Shown here piece after piece: positions 9,391 to 19,500 of a stretch of 64,000 bases of DNA; the first letter of the stretch is position 1, and every line of letters starts with the position of its first letter. Both the position numbers and the translations under genes were made by a program. The notes under the pieces were generated by a model, which saw only the letters and a list, made by a program, of their open reading frames with translations, made no database searches and was not told where the DNA came from. Source of the stretch: Metabacillus litoralis (lineage in GTDB: Bacteria; Bacillota; Bacilli; Bacillales; Bacillaceae); NCBI RefSeq assembly GCF_020524045.1, contig NZ_JAIVKL010000016.1, positions 44,356 through 108,355 of the forward strand, written 5' to 3'.

Positions 9391-10671
9391 CTAGTTGATT
9401 AATATTTTCGGCAAAGTAAGGGTTAGTTGTGGTATGAATGTAATCAGTAATAAGACAATAATCATTGCTCCATAGAATGGGAGCATATTTTTAGCCGATT
9501 TTTCGATCGGGATTTTTCCTATTGCACACCCAACAAACATGCAGGTTCCTACAGGAGGAGTAATTAAACCAATAGCTAAACTCAAGATAAGAACTACTCC
9601 GAATTGTACAGGATCCATCCCGACACTTGTTGCTACTGGTAGTAAGATTGGTGTTGCGATAAGAATGAGTGGTGCCATATCCATGAACATCCCTAATACT
9701 AATAAAATAAGAAGGATTAATAGTAATGTCACAACATCATTTGGAGAAATTGAAATTAATCCCTCTGTCACCATAGCCGGAACTTTTAATAAAGCCAAAA
9801 GCCACCCAAATGCTGATGAAGCAGCAATTAAAAACATAACCATTGCTAATGTATTAAACGTTCTTTTCAAAATAATTCCCATTCTCGAAATTGGAATATC
9901 TCGATAAACAAAGAATGTGATAATAAATGCATATAGGACCCCAATTGCTGCTGATTCAGTGGCTGTAAAAATACCAGTCACAATTCCTCCAATAATAATG
10001 ACAGCTGTTAACAAGCCCAATAATCCCTCACGGATAATCTTTGGAACTTCTTCTCGTTTAATCGGTTCTCCTTTTGGATACTTCCTCTTTACAGCAATCA
10101 TATACGTGATGATCATCAATACCAAACCTAGTAACAAGCCAGGTACTAATCCACCCATAAAAAGTGAGCCAACTGAAACACCACCAGCTGCTGTTGAATA
10201 GATAATCATGTTGTGACTAGGCGGTATCATGACCCCTTGCGCTGCACTGGATATCGTTACGTTGACAGCATAATCAGAATCATAACCCTTCTTTTTCATC
10301 ATTGGTATTAACACTGAGCCTATCGAAGAAACATCTGCAACGGCTGACCCTGAAATTCCTCCAAAAAAAGTACTTGCTAAAACGTTTACCATAGCTAGCC
10401 CACCACGTACTTTTCCGATTATGACATTAGATAAGTTGATTAGGCGTCGGGAAATACCACCTTCATTCATGATCTCACCCGCTAAGATAAAGAAAGGGAT
10501 AGCTAAGAGAGAAAAGGAATTTAATCCACCAACCATTCGTTGAACTAAAGCTGCTAAGTCTATATCTAAATACATTCCGGTTAGAAATGATGATACGACT
10601 AAACATAGGGCAACAGGAACCCGTAAAAGTAAGAGTAAAACAAAGCTCCCCATTAAAATAAAAATACCCAT
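9391..10671 (-). CDS. TRAP transporter large permease (DctM type), TRAP 1
   Basis: 426 aa with about 12 hydrophobic segments. It has the DctM-family features GGISGSAVADVSSIGS and the ITPPVGTCMFVGCAIGKI loop near the C-terminus. This is the ion-coupled channel subunit of a tripartite ATP-independent transporter for carboxylates and sugar acids. It starts 6 bp after the small-permease stop, with GAGGAG upstream. The operon dctP-dctQ-dctM carries the same 27-bp operator as the glucuronate operon (12489-12515), so a hexuronate such as glucuronate is the inferred cargo. Confidence 0.93.
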   Translation of the reverse strand: MGIFILMGSFVLLLLLRVPVALCLVVSSFLTGMYLDIDLAALVQRMVGGLNSFSLLAIPFFILAGEIMNEGGISRRLINLSNVIIGKVRGGLAMVNVLASTFFGGISGSAVADVSSIGSVLIPMMKKKGYDSDYAVNVTISSAAQGVMIPPSHNMIIYSTAAGGVSVGSLFMGGLVPGLLLGLVLMIITYMIAVKRKYPKGEPIKREEVPKIIREGLLGLLTAVIIIGGIVTGIFTATESAAIGVLYAFIITFFVYRDIPISRMGIILKRTFNTLAMVMFLIAASSAFGWLLALLKVPAMVTEGLISISPNDVVTLLLILLILLVLGMFMDMAPLILIATPILLPVATSVGMDPVQFGVVLILSLAIGLITPPVGTCMFVGCAIGKIPIEKSAKNMLPFYGAMIIVLLLITFIPQLTLTLPKILIN

Positions 10672-10677
10672 TGTTCA

Positions 10678-11175
10678 TCACTCCTCTGTGTTTTCTTCCC
10701 ATTCTTGATGCATACCTTTTTTAAAGAGCAATTCAACCCCATAAATAACAATTAAAATACCTGATACAGGAATTGCACCATATAAGACACTCTGAGGTAG
10801 TCCAGTACCTGACATCGTTGAATTCCCCATCAACATGGTGAATTTAATTCCAAAATAAGTGAATAAAATTCCTACTATTATGACAATGATCTTTGTTATG
10901 AAATCAAAAAATGCTTGTGCCTTCTTTGGAAGCATTCCCACAAAGACTCCTACCCCAATATGAAGTTTTTCGCGAAATCCTACAGCTATTCCGATGAAGC
11001 TTACCCAAATTAGCAAGAGCAAGGAAACTTCTGCAGACCAACGAGGTGTGTAACTAAAAAAATATCGAGAAAATACAGTCGCTGAGACAATGATTGCCAT
11101 TATAGCAATAAAGGTCATTGCAATTGTGTCTACCCCTTGGTCAAACCCATTTTTAACTTTTTTGTAAGCTTTCAT
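10678..11175 (-). CDS. TRAP transporter small permease (DctQ type), TRAP 1
   Basis: 165 aa with four predicted transmembrane helices and the family motif around RYFFSYTPRWSAEVSLLLLIW. It pairs with the large permease downstream. I chose the ATG at 11175, 10 nt after AGGAGG; the TTG at 11181 is too close to that site. The 270-bp gap to dctP upstream contains two hairpins, unusual spacing inside a transport operon. Confidence 0.9.
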   Translation of the reverse strand: MKAYKKVKNGFDQGVDTIAMTFIAIMAIIVSATVFSRYFFSYTPRWSAEVSLLLLIWVSFIGIAVGFREKLHIGVGVFVGMLPKKAQAFFDFITKIIVIIVGILFTYFGIKFTMLMGNSTMSGTGLPQSVLYGAIPVSGILIVIYGVELLFKKGMHQEWEENTEE

Positions 11176-11224
11176 ATGCAAAGGGCCTCCTAACTATTCA
11201 TGCTCTAACACCTGCAATCCTTTT

Positions 11225-11279
11225 ATAAGACATTCATGAATAGGAGGTTTTTTAAACTTGCTATTCATGAATGCCTTAT
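11225..11279 (-). other. 19-bp inverted repeat in the dctP-dctQ gap
   Basis: Arms at 11225-11243 and 11261-11279 are inverted with one mismatch and a 17-nt loop. Each arm contains the small palindrome ATTCATGAAT. No U run follows, so it is not a typical terminator. It may be an mRNA-stabilising structure or a protein-binding site. Confidence 0.5.
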
Positions 11280-11378
11280 GTTAAAGAATTATGGGTATGT
11301 TGTTTGTAGCATAAGCTTTATTATTTGAAAGTTGATTTTTTTGTAATTCTAATTAGCCTATTTGAAAGGGCCATTTTG

Positions 11379-11419
11379 CCATGTTCACTAATAGGAGATA
11401 TACTCCTACTAATGAACAT
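11379..11419 (-). other. Stem-loop just after dctP (TRAP 1)
   Basis: An imperfect 18-bp inverted repeat starts 25 bp after the dctP stop (CATGTTCACTAATAGGAG against CTCCTACTAATGAACATG, two non-matching positions). There is no U run. Such a structure can protect the binding-protein mRNA so that it is made in excess over the permeases. The other two TRAP systems in the window have a hairpin in the same place. Confidence 0.55.
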
Positions 11420-11443
11420 GAACCATTTTTTAAATTTAGTAGA

Positions 11444-12469
11444 TTACTCATTTTCGATTTTTTCGATCCACTCACTATAATCTCCACCGTGCTTATCATA
11501 AACAGATTGAACAGCTTCTCTCCATGGAGTTGTATCTTCAATTACAACAACTTCATTACCAGCTTCTTCAATTGCTTTCTTTGATTCCTCTGTTAATTTA
11601 TCCCACGCTTCACGTTGTGCAGTCTGGGACTCAATTGCCGCTTCTTTAAAAGCTACTTTATCTTCGTCACTTAATTTATCCCATAGTGATTTTGAAGCCA
11701 TTAATACTTCAGGTACTCCAGAGTGATTATCTAATGTGAAATACTTTGCCACCTCATAATGGTTAGAAGAATAATAACTAGGATAGTTATTCTCAGCTCC
11801 ATCAATAACACCTGTTTGTAATGCTGAATACACTTCATCATAAGCCATTGGTGTTGCTGATGCCCCTAAAGCCTCGACTAAATCTACAAATAAAGCTGAC
11901 TGCTGAACACGAATTTTAAGTCCTTTCATATCTTCTGGTGATTCAACAGGTTGTTTTGAATTATAGAAACTTCTGTTACCAGAATCATAATACGTTAAGC
12001 CCACAATATTGGCTGATTCTAGTGTTCCTAAAATTTCTTCTCCTACTTCACCATTAAGTACGTTCCATTTGTGGTCTTCATCTTTAAAGATGTATGGCAT
12101 TTGTAGCACACCAATTTCTTTTGAGAACTCAGCAAGAGGTACAGCATTTGTTCTTGCTAAATCCATTGTTCCAAGTTGCATTTGTTCAATGACACTTTTT
12201 TCATCACCAAGTTGACCACCTGAGTAAACCTCTACCTTATAACGACCATCTGTTTTTTCCTCTACTAATTTCGCAAATTCTTTGTCACCAATTGTTGTTG
12301 GATAATCATCTGGTTGATTCTCCGCTAGTTTGAGTACGATTGGTTCTTTATTACCTTCTGTTCCTCCTCCTTCTTCATTCGAACTAGATTCAGAATTTCC
12401 ACATGCAGCTAAGACACTTCCTGCTAATAACAATGACATTGATATCAAAGATAACTTTTTCTTTTTCAT
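11444..12469 (-). CDS. TRAP transporter substrate-binding lipoprotein (DctP type), TRAP 1
   Basis: 341 aa. A lipoprotein signal peptide ends in the lipobox LAAC and is followed by a Ser/Glu/Gly-rich linker. The DctP fold is shown by the conserved LKIRVQQSALFVDLVEALGA and QTGVIDGAENN segments, including the arginine of KIRVQ that normally binds the substrate carboxylate. It captures an organic acid outside the membrane for the DctQ/DctM pair. GGGGGA precedes the ATG, and the probable ROK operator lies 20 bp before the start. That operator is the main reason to suspect glucuronate or a related uronate. Confidence 0.93.
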   Translation of the reverse strand: MKKKKLSLISMSLLLAGSVLAACGNSESSSNEEGGGTEGNKEPIVLKLAENQPDDYPTTIGDKEFAKLVEEKTDGRYKVEVYSGGQLGDEKSVIEQMQLGTMDLARTNAVPLAEFSKEIGVLQMPYIFKDEDHKWNVLNGEVGEEILGTLESANIVGLTYYDSGNRSFYNSKQPVESPEDMKGLKIRVQQSALFVDLVEALGASATPMAYDEVYSALQTGVIDGAENNYPSYYSSNHYEVAKYFTLDNHSGVPEVLMASKSLWDKLSDEDKVAFKEAAIESQTAQREAWDKLTEESKKAIEEAGNEVVVIEDTTPWREAVQSVYDKHGGDYSEWIEKIENE

Positions 12470-12488
12470 CTTAATTTCCCCCTATACC

Positions 12489-12515
12489 ATTTATTAGTTC
12501 ACTAAACAAACTAAT
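12489..12515. promoter_or_regulatory. Operator copy 3 (probable ROK-repressor site) before dctP 1
   Basis: The arms are ATTTATTAGTTC and AAACAAACTAAT with a 3-nt spacer (ACT). Layout and sequence match the sites at 28437-28463 and 31345-31371. It lies 20 bp upstream of the dctP ATG, close enough to block initiation or elongation. Confidence 0.65.
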
Positions 12516-12585
12516 TTGCGAATATTCCATTTCCAAGCCTATAAAGATTAAGTCACAATGTTTCTTAACCTCCTCACTCTAAAAT

Positions 12586-12600
12586 TAATAACGCTTACAT
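12586..12600 (-). promoter_or_regulatory. Probable cre site upstream of dctP 1
   Basis: The minus strand reads ATGTAAGCGTTATTA, 14 of 15 positions of the Bacillus cre pattern. It is about 120 bp upstream of dctP, where CcpA would add glucose repression to the ROK control. Confidence 0.55.
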
Positions 12601-12714
12601 TTATAATCTTACAAATTTAAAGATCATTTAGTAATGTTGTAACTTTAGGAGATTATATGTTTTTTTTAGGTTTATTTTTCAGATTGTTTCCTTCTATTTA
12701 TTTAGGAACAGGAA

Positions 12715-12739
12715 AAAACCCGCAATTCTAGCGGGTTTT
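12715..12739 (-). terminator. Intrinsic terminator after AraC regulator A
   Basis: AAAACCCGC / GCGGGTTTT hairpin with a T run on the minus strand, 27 bp after the regulator stop. It isolates the regulator from dctP. Confidence 0.8.
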
Positions 12740-12765
12740 CAGTCAAAAAATAGGACAAGTTTCAA

Positions 12766-13815
12766 TTAGAATTCAAATATCTTTTTTATTACATTTGTTT
12801 TATATTGGTTTGGAGTCATCCCGTAGGTTTTCTTAAATATATTATAAAAGTGACTAGAATTTTTATAACCAACTTCAAGTACGATATTTTCAATTGTCAT
12901 ATCTGTATTTTTAAGTAATTCACTTGCTTCTGTCATTCGGAGCTCAATTAGTAACTCTTTTAAATTTTTACCAAATTCTTTTTTTATAAGGCTGCTTAGG
13001 TAACTTGGATGAAAATTAAAATACTCTGCCATGTCATTAAGTTTAATATCTTTATATCGATCTCTAATATACTTTAAAATCTTTTCCTTTACCTTATGTT
13101 GTTCATTCTTAATATCTTCACCAGTTCTATTTGTAATTTCTCTTGATAATTCTGTAAAAAGTATTAGAAAATAGCCGTTAATAGCAGCTGTAGATCTTTG
13201 TTCTGTTGAATAGTATTCTAGCAGGAGGTTCTCTAAAATTTTCTGTATCAAAGTACCTTCTATTACATGGTGTTTTAAGAAATTTTTTGACTTACTCTTA
13301 GAATAAAGACTATTGATAACAAAATTCGAAATATAGTTATCATCGGATAATAAATACATAAAAATTCCATCGAAAAATTTTGGAGTCAAGGTAATATTAA
13401 CAACTACATCAGATTCAGCTAAAGGTAAAGAGCTATGCAAAACATTTCTATCTAAAATACATAAATCCCCTTTGTTCATTTGAATTTGCCTTCCTTGTAT
13501 CTCCTGAATAAAACTACCTTGTAAAACATAAACGATTTCAATGTATTCATGTTTGTGTTCTAAAATAGGTATATATTTTGTTTTTCTCCTGATTGTAAAA
13601 TTATTTAATTTATCCACATCATTGGGATAAGATGTAACAATTCCATTCTCGTCTTTTTCCATAATAATTTTTCCATCATTATACTTATTCTTAAGAATTT
13701 CAAGTATTTGATTTATATCTTTTGGGAAATGGTCGAGAGTCTGCAATATATTTTCTTCGATGTCAGTTCTTGTATTAATTCTTTCTAACAATTCGTCATG
13801 ACTTTTGAGTCTCAT
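12766..13815 (-). CDS. AraC-family regulator with cupin sensor (paralogue A)
   Basis: 349 aa. An N-terminal region of about 60 residues is followed by a cupin (HKHEYIEIVYVLQGSF, near residues 85-150) and a C-terminal AraC domain (FHPSYLSSLIKKEFG and VGYKNSSHFYNIFKK). The ATG at 13815 follows GGAGG; an in-frame TTG at 13830 is inside that ribosome site. The homologue at 16686-17723 starts at the same place and looks about 80% identical along the whole length. The two flank the GH2 gene. The inducer is probably a sugar or glycoside; it cannot be named from sequence. Confidence 0.92.
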   Translation of the reverse strand: MRLKSHDELLERINTRTDIEENILQTLDHFPKDINQILEILKNKYNDGKIIMEKDENGIVTSYPNDVDKLNNFTIRRKTKYIPILEHKHEYIEIVYVLQGSFIQEIQGRQIQMNKGDLCILDRNVLHSSLPLAESDVVVNITLTPKFFDGIFMYLLSDDNYISNFVINSLYSKSKSKNFLKHHVIEGTLIQKILENLLLEYYSTEQRSTAAINGYFLILFTELSREITNRTGEDIKNEQHKVKEKILKYIRDRYKDIKLNDMAEYFNFHPSYLSSLIKKEFGKNLKELLIELRMTEASELLKNTDMTIENIVLEVGYKNSSHFYNIFKKTYGMTPNQYKTNVIKKIFEF

Positions 13816-13912
13816 TAATATATCCTCCAATCTTTGAAGGTAAAATTATAATGGTTTCTTATATATTAACATTTGTTTTAGAGTTTTACAGTGTCTTTAA
13901 ATTTCTACAAAA

Positions 13913-13951
13913 AAAGAACAAGCTAATTTTCTTTAGGAAAATCGACTTGTT
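13913..13951 (-). terminator. Intrinsic terminator after the GH2 gene
   Basis: Inverted repeat AGAACAAG..AATTTTC / GAAAAT..CTTGTTCT, followed by a T run on the minus strand, about 50 bp after the GH2 stop. Confidence 0.75.
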
Positions 13952-13999
13952 CTATAGAATGAATGTACACCTTGTACCTTGTAGATCGCTTAAATAATG

Positions 14000-16300
14000 T
14001 TATTCAGTAACTTCCCAAGTAGTAACTGTATCTGTAGCATTCGTTCCATCTTCTTTTTCAGCTGTTGCAATTACTTCATTGCCACTTTCTTTAAGTTCTA
14101 CACTTTCCCAAATAAATAAACCTGGCTGCTGCACTGTACCCTTACCGTAATCTATACCGTTTACAGTTAATGTCACTTCTTCTAGGTTTGAATAAACTTT
14201 TACAGGTGTAATACTATCTTCTCTTTCAGAAAATCTTTTGCTTGTGATGTGGACAAATTGATCTTCTTTATTCCATTGTGACTTATAAAAATAAAATGCA
14301 TCTTTCTTAGTCTGGCGATCATGTGATACAAGCCCTTTAGTATTAATACCTGGTGTTGAGGCCTCATTTTTCCCGGAAACACCAAAGTCAAACATATTCC
14401 ATACATGAGTTGCCCATAACCAAGGACGCTCACTAATGATGCTCCATGCACTTTCATGAAGATAATTTTGATATTCTTCTGGTTGGATTGGACCACGAGA
14501 AGATAGCTTCTCTTCTTTATTCCAGTTATTAATAAAGTCTTCATCAATCACGTCATGCTGATAAGGGTTTGCTCCTCCACCATACTCGGAAATACCTAGT
14601 GGAACATTTGGATTCTCTTCATGTAATGTGTCAAGATATTGAGCTAAATCTCCAGCTTTATTATAATACCAACCAAAATAAGTATTAAAAGAGGCAATAT
14701 CGACACCTGCATTTTCATTCCAAGCTAAATGTCTATCCAAAATTTCCTTATATTCAGGATCACGAGATGAATTCCCCTGAATAGCGTGAGTAGTCGGTCT
14801 GTTAGGGTCTAGTTCTTCTGCCGTAGTAGCCAAACGCTTAATCAATTCAGTTGCCGCAGCATACTGATCTTCACGACTTCCACTATTATCAGGAGTATAA
14901 TAGCCTCTGCCACCAAATTCGTTCTGAAGACCCCATGTTACAATCGACGGATGATTATAGTTTTGTTTAATCATTTCAGTTAATTGCTTTTCAGTATTGT
15001 TTGAAAATTCTTCTGTTAGTGACATAAAGTTTACCAGTGGAATTTCCGCCCAAATGACCAATCCCATTTCATCAGCCTTATCTTAAACATACTGTGAGTG
15101 TTGATAGTGAGCGACCCTCAGTGTGTTAGCACCAATTTCTTTAATAAGTTCAAAATCCTCTGCCCTGACTTCATTTGGAACTGCATTGCCATAACCTTTT
15201 CTGTCTTGGTGGATGTTAACACCATGTAGTGGGTAACTTTCACCATTTAAGATGAATCCTTTATCAGGATCTACAGAAAAATAACGAAACCCTACTTTTT
15301 CATTTACCTGGTCAATTACTTTGCCTTTTCTTGTCACAGTTACTTCAACAGTATATTGGTAAGGATCATTTGTACCATTCCAAAGGTGTGGATTATTCAC
15401 TTTCATTTCACCTTTAAATTCAGCACTATCTCCTGACACTTCTGCAGATTTTAACTTTTTCCCATCAATCTTTAATTCTGTTCTTGATCTGACTTTACCC
15501 TCTGCATCCTTTATTTCAGCTCTAACTTCTATAGAGTTAGATTTACTTTTTGCATCATCACTGCTTACTTTAACTGGCACTGTAAGGTTTACTTTGGCCC
15601 TTTTCTCAATGGATTTATCGTTAGGAATGGTAACATATACACCAGTTGTTGAACCATCATCTTCAACATCAATATGGGTTTTATCCGTAACGACTAGATT
15701 TACACTTCTGTAAATACCACCAAAAAAGGTAAAGTCTCCTGATAGTGGAGCTGAATCTTTCACTTCATTGTTTACTCTTACGGCAACAATATTTTTTTGT
15801 CCATATTTTACATGGTCTGAAATATCAACTGTAAATGCAAGATAGCCACCTATATTAGTGTGCACCGACTTGCCATTAACAAAAACTTCTGCCTCTTTAT
15901 TTGCAGCTTCAAATTGTAAGAATAATTCTTTATCTTTATAACTATTAGGAATAGTCAATTCTTTTCTGTACCATCCATCTCCTTGATAATACCCTTCGTA
16001 ATTTTCCCCGCCGTCAATACCGTCCTCTACGTTCCATGTATGAGGAAGGCTAATTTGTTGCCAACTACTATCGTTAAAATTTGATTCACTAAAATTTTCA
16101 TCTGCACTTTGAGCACCCTTGTAGAATGTCCAATCCTCATTAATATTTTCTACAATTCTACCTGTATTAACTACTCCAACTTTCTGATTGTTCTTTCCAC
16201 CCTGATCCGCACTCACACTTGGTATAATTAGTGAAACTAATAACAATAAAACAACCATAAAAAATGCCGACTTTTTAAAATTAGTTGATAATATTGACAA
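14000..16300 (-). pseudogene. GH2 beta-galactosidase/beta-glucuronidase-like gene interrupted by an in-frame TAA
   Basis: The full reading frame has a signal peptide and a GH2 N-terminal sugar-binding domain (ISLPHTWNVEDG, WYRKELTIP), then the TIM barrel. The acid/base glutamate is in WGLQNEFG and the nucleophile in ISEYGGG. A TAA at 15083-15085 falls in the barrel's SQYV(stop)DKADEM stretch. The family normally has Tyr there, so one base change (TAT/TAC to TAA) explains it. Reading resumes in the same frame. The upstream part (405 aa) lacks both catalytic acids. The signal peptide indicates an exported enzyme. Substrate class (galactoside or glucuronide) is undecided. Confidence 0.87.
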
Positions 16301-16685
16301 TTCTCTCTCCCCTTTTCATTCTATTATTATGATATCTACAAATGAACTATACTCTTTCACCTCCTTACACTCCATGTGAAGCGCTTTCATTTATGATTTT
16401 ACAAGTTTGCTAGTCGTTATGTAATGTTGTTTATTTAGGCAAGTATATGTTTTTTTAGGCTTATATTATAAAGTTTTGATTTTCCTCCTTTAATATTTTA
16501 TTGGAGAACAGAAAAAAAACCGCCATTGTGGCAGGTTTTGGTCAGACGTCAATATGAAAAGTTGAATGTAATTTCTCATGAACTAATAACAGATGACTCC
16601 TTCTGTTCAATCTAAACTAAGTCATATAAAAGCTGGATAAAAGGCAGCAACCTTTTATTAAAATGTCTACTTAATATAGCCAATT
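16301..16685. other. GH2 promoter region and AraC-B terminator region
   Basis: About 385 bp without a gene. It holds the terminator of AraC-B (16516-16539) and, near 16375-16392, a palindromic GAAGCGCTTTC that resembles a cre core but lacks one base of the usual spacing. No further gene is seen. Confidence 0.5.
16516..16539 (-). terminator. Intrinsic terminator after AraC regulator B
   Basis: Stem AAAACCGCCA / TGGCAGGTTTT with a T run on the minus strand, about 150 bp after the regulator stop. Confidence 0.65.
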
Positions 16686-17723
16686 TCATTTACACTTTAA
16701 TTCTCCTTTTTTATATTGGTTTGGAGTCACACCATAGGTTTTCTTGAAGACTTTATAAAAGTGACTATAATTTGTATAACCGACTTCATGAACGATATTT
16801 TCAATTGTCATATCTGTATTTTTAAGTAATTTACTTGCTTCTGTCATTCGTACCTCAAGTAATAGATCTTTCAAATTTTTACCAAACTCTTTTTTGATAA
16901 GACTGCTTAAGTAACTTGGGTGAAAATGAAAGTAATCTGCCATTTCATTAAGATTAATATCTTTATATCGATCTCTAATGAACTTTAAAATCTTTTCCTT
17001 TACCTTATGTTGCTCATCATTAATATGTTCTTTAGTTCTATCAGTTGTTTCTCTTGATAATTCTGTAAATAAAATAAGGAAATAACCGTTAATAGCTGTT
17101 GAAGATCTAAGTTCTGTTGAATAGTATTCTAGCAGGAGATTCTCTAAAGTTTTCTGTATCATTGTACCTTCTTTTACATGATGTTTTAAGAAGTTTTGTG
17201 ACTTACTCTTGGAGTAAAGACTATTGATGACAAAATTCGAAATGTTGTTATCATCGGACAATAAATACATAAAAATTCCATCGAAAAATTCCGGTGTTAA
17301 GATAATATTGATAACCACATCTGATTCACCTAAAGGTAAAGAACTATGTACGACATTTCTGTCCAAGATACATAAGTCCCCTTCATTCATTTGAATTTGT
17401 CTCCCTTTTATCTCCTGAATAAAACTACCTTGTAAAACATATACGATTTCAATGTATTCATGTTTATGTTCTAAAATAGGTATATATTTTTGTTTTCTCT
17501 TTATGACAAACTTATTTTTTCTAACCTCATTATTGGGAAAAGAAGTAACAATTCCATTCTCGTCTTTTTTCATTATAATTTTCTCATTATACTTTTTCTT
17601 AAGAATTTCAAGTATTTGATTTTTATCTGTTGGGAAACGATCAAGAGTCTGCAATAAATCTTCTTCGATGTCAGTTCTAGTGTTAATTCTCTCAAACAAT
17701 TCGTCATAGCTTTTGAGTCTCAT
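16686..17723 (-). CDS. AraC-family regulator with cupin sensor (paralogue B)
   Basis: 345 aa with the same architecture as paralogue A: cupin with HKHEYIEIVYVLQGSF and a C-terminal AraC domain with FHPSYLSSLIKKEFG. GGAGG precedes the ATG. Both copies begin MRLKS(H/Y)DEL and differ by scattered substitutions, with divergence concentrated at the extreme C-terminus. It follows the intact GPH transporter by 109 bp and precedes GH2, so transporter, regulator and glycosidase probably form one sugar-utilisation locus. The pair suggests a tandem duplication around GH2. Confidence 0.92.
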   Translation of the reverse strand: MRLKSYDELFERINTRTDIEEDLLQTLDRFPTDKNQILEILKKKYNEKIIMKKDENGIVTSFPNNEVRKNKFVIKRKQKYIPILEHKHEYIEIVYVLQGSFIQEIKGRQIQMNEGDLCILDRNVVHSSLPLGESDVVINIILTPEFFDGIFMYLLSDDNNISNFVINSLYSKSKSQNFLKHHVKEGTMIQKTLENLLLEYYSTELRSSTAINGYFLILFTELSRETTDRTKEHINDEQHKVKEKILKFIRDRYKDINLNEMADYFHFHPSYLSSLIKKEFGKNLKDLLLEVRMTEASKLLKNTDMTIENIVHEVGYTNYSHFYKVFKKTYGVTPNQYKKGELKCK

Positions 17724-17831
17724 TGATATATCCTCCCATCTTTGACCATTTTTATTATAGTTTTATATTGTTTTCCAATTATTATATCTAATTAACATAG
17801 TGTTACTACTTAATGAGGAACTTAATTAGGG

Positions 17832-19301
17832 TTAAATAATTCTTTCTTCTTTTTTCTCTTTTTTTATCTCGTGAATAGTTCCTTGAATTTCCTCCATCTT
17901 CTTATCATCTAGAAGGTAAAATTTCATGACAATTAACGAAATAACATAGCCAATGATTGGAAAACCAAACTTTAGCAATAGGACCATAAACAAAAAAGGA
18001 GTTGTTAATTCTTCCTCAACATCCGGTAGTGAGTCTCTATATCCAATAGACACTACTGCAAAACCAGTAATTGCTGGTGCAAGTGATGAAATAAGTTTAT
18101 CAACTAACGAGAAAATGGTCGAAATCATTCCAGGAACATATCGACCCGTTCGATATGTTTCATAATCAGATACATCCGCAATCATTGGTATAACCATGTT
18201 TCCTGTTAATTGTTGAAGACCCGTTGAGAAACTATATAAAACCAAGAATAGAGCGGTTACTAAACCAAAGTTTGTTAAAGAAATGGTTGTTGAATCGACC
18301 ATTAATAAAAAAATAGCAGTTGTAGTAAAAGCGAAGAGACTTAACCATGTCCCAAAAACAAATGCACGTTTCAAACCTATTTTACGCGCTTTACCAATTC
18401 CGAAAAATACAATGAGAATCGTTGGTATAAATGTAATTAAACCAATTGTGCCACTCAATGCATAATCTCCTAATAGGATACCAAAGAACATCACCCCTAC
18501 AGCTGCCTGCCTAGGCATCATCATTGCTAACTTATCTGTGGAAGCAGCTACAATTAACATTTGTAAGGGTCTATTCTCCTTTAAAACCGGCCAATAATCT
18601 TTGAATTTCAGATTATCATTCTCATCTGCCAATCCATAATATTCTTTACGGTCTTTCCCTTTAATAGCGAAAACAGCTAAGCAAGTAAGTATAGCACTAA
18701 TAGCAATAGCGTAAAATTTTAATTCATTAAAAAGAGATAACGTAAAATCACCATGTTTTACTATAAGATAATTAGCTATGAACATTTGCCCGCCAATAAA
18801 TAATACAGAATTAAAAAAAGCAGTAAAAAAGGAAAAGAGAGGACGTTGATTCGGGTCGTTAGTTAAAATTGTTTGAGCTCCTCTTGTACATGCTGTCTGA
18901 AATGTATAACCAATAATATTAATAGCATAAACCACTATGAAAAAGGAAAATTGCAGTGAGTCTTGTAACAAATGAGTAAAAGTAAACATAGCGAAAACGG
19001 TTATGGCTAAAGTGATATTACCTAATATCATTAATGGAACAAACTTACCAAACCTCCTTTCAGTTTTATCAATAATATAGCCGATAACTGGGTCGATGAT
19101 TCCATCAAAAACACGCATAGACGATAAGATTGAACTCACCACAACAACTGTTAACCCTACAACACCTGTAGCGTAATAGGACACAAATATCATAATAAAC
19201 ATGTAAAGATTTGTAGCCGTGTCGTTTAATGCGAATAATCCTATTTGCCATTTCTTCGCCGTGTGATATCGCCCCTTTTGATTTACATCTACTGATGCCA
19301 T
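17832..19301 (-). CDS. GPH-family (glycoside-pentoside-hexuronide):cation symporter, MFS fold
   Basis: 489 aa with about 12 membrane segments. GPH motifs include DGIIDPVIGYIIDKTERRFGK in the first cytoplasmic loop, ADVSDYETYRTGRYVPGM in the central part, and a KFYLLDD end. Members import beta-glycosides, pentosides or hexuronides with Na+ or H+. The ATG at 19301 follows GGGGAGAGG; an in-frame TTG 30 bp upstream lies before that site. It probably supplies the substrate of the GH2 locus. It is an intact relative of the broken transporter at 4896-6278. Confidence 0.92.
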   Translation of the reverse strand: MASVDVNQKGRYHTAKKWQIGLFALNDTATNLYMFIMIFVSYYATGVVGLTVVVVSSILSSMRVFDGIIDPVIGYIIDKTERRFGKFVPLMILGNITLAITVFAMFTFTHLLQDSLQFSFFIVVYAINIIGYTFQTACTRGAQTILTNDPNQRPLFSFFTAFFNSVLFIGGQMFIANYLIVKHGDFTLSLFNELKFYAIAISAILTCLAVFAIKGKDRKEYYGLADENDNLKFKDYWPVLKENRPLQMLIVAASTDKLAMMMPRQAAVGVMFFGILLGDYALSGTIGLITFIPTILIVFFGIGKARKIGLKRAFVFGTWLSLFAFTTTAIFLLMVDSTTISLTNFGLVTALFLVLYSFSTGLQQLTGNMVIPMIADVSDYETYRTGRYVPGMISTIFSLVDKLISSLAPAITGFAVVSIGYRDSLPDVEEELTTPFLFMVLLLKFGFPIIGYVISLIVMKFYLLDDKKMEEIQGTIHEIKKEKKEERII

Positions 19302-19500
19302 TTTCCTCTCCCCTTTTATAACTGCTTTCAATTTTCCTTTTATTTGTGGAACCCCTTAAGTGAATGGAGTTTAATTAGCAGTATAGTGTAGGATTACACT
19401 TTAAGATAGTTTAAATTATTTGACTTAGACAATGCACGTTTAGCAACTAAAGCACTGTTCTCCAAAGTTACTGCAATGGTATCAGCACTCGTCCTACTTT

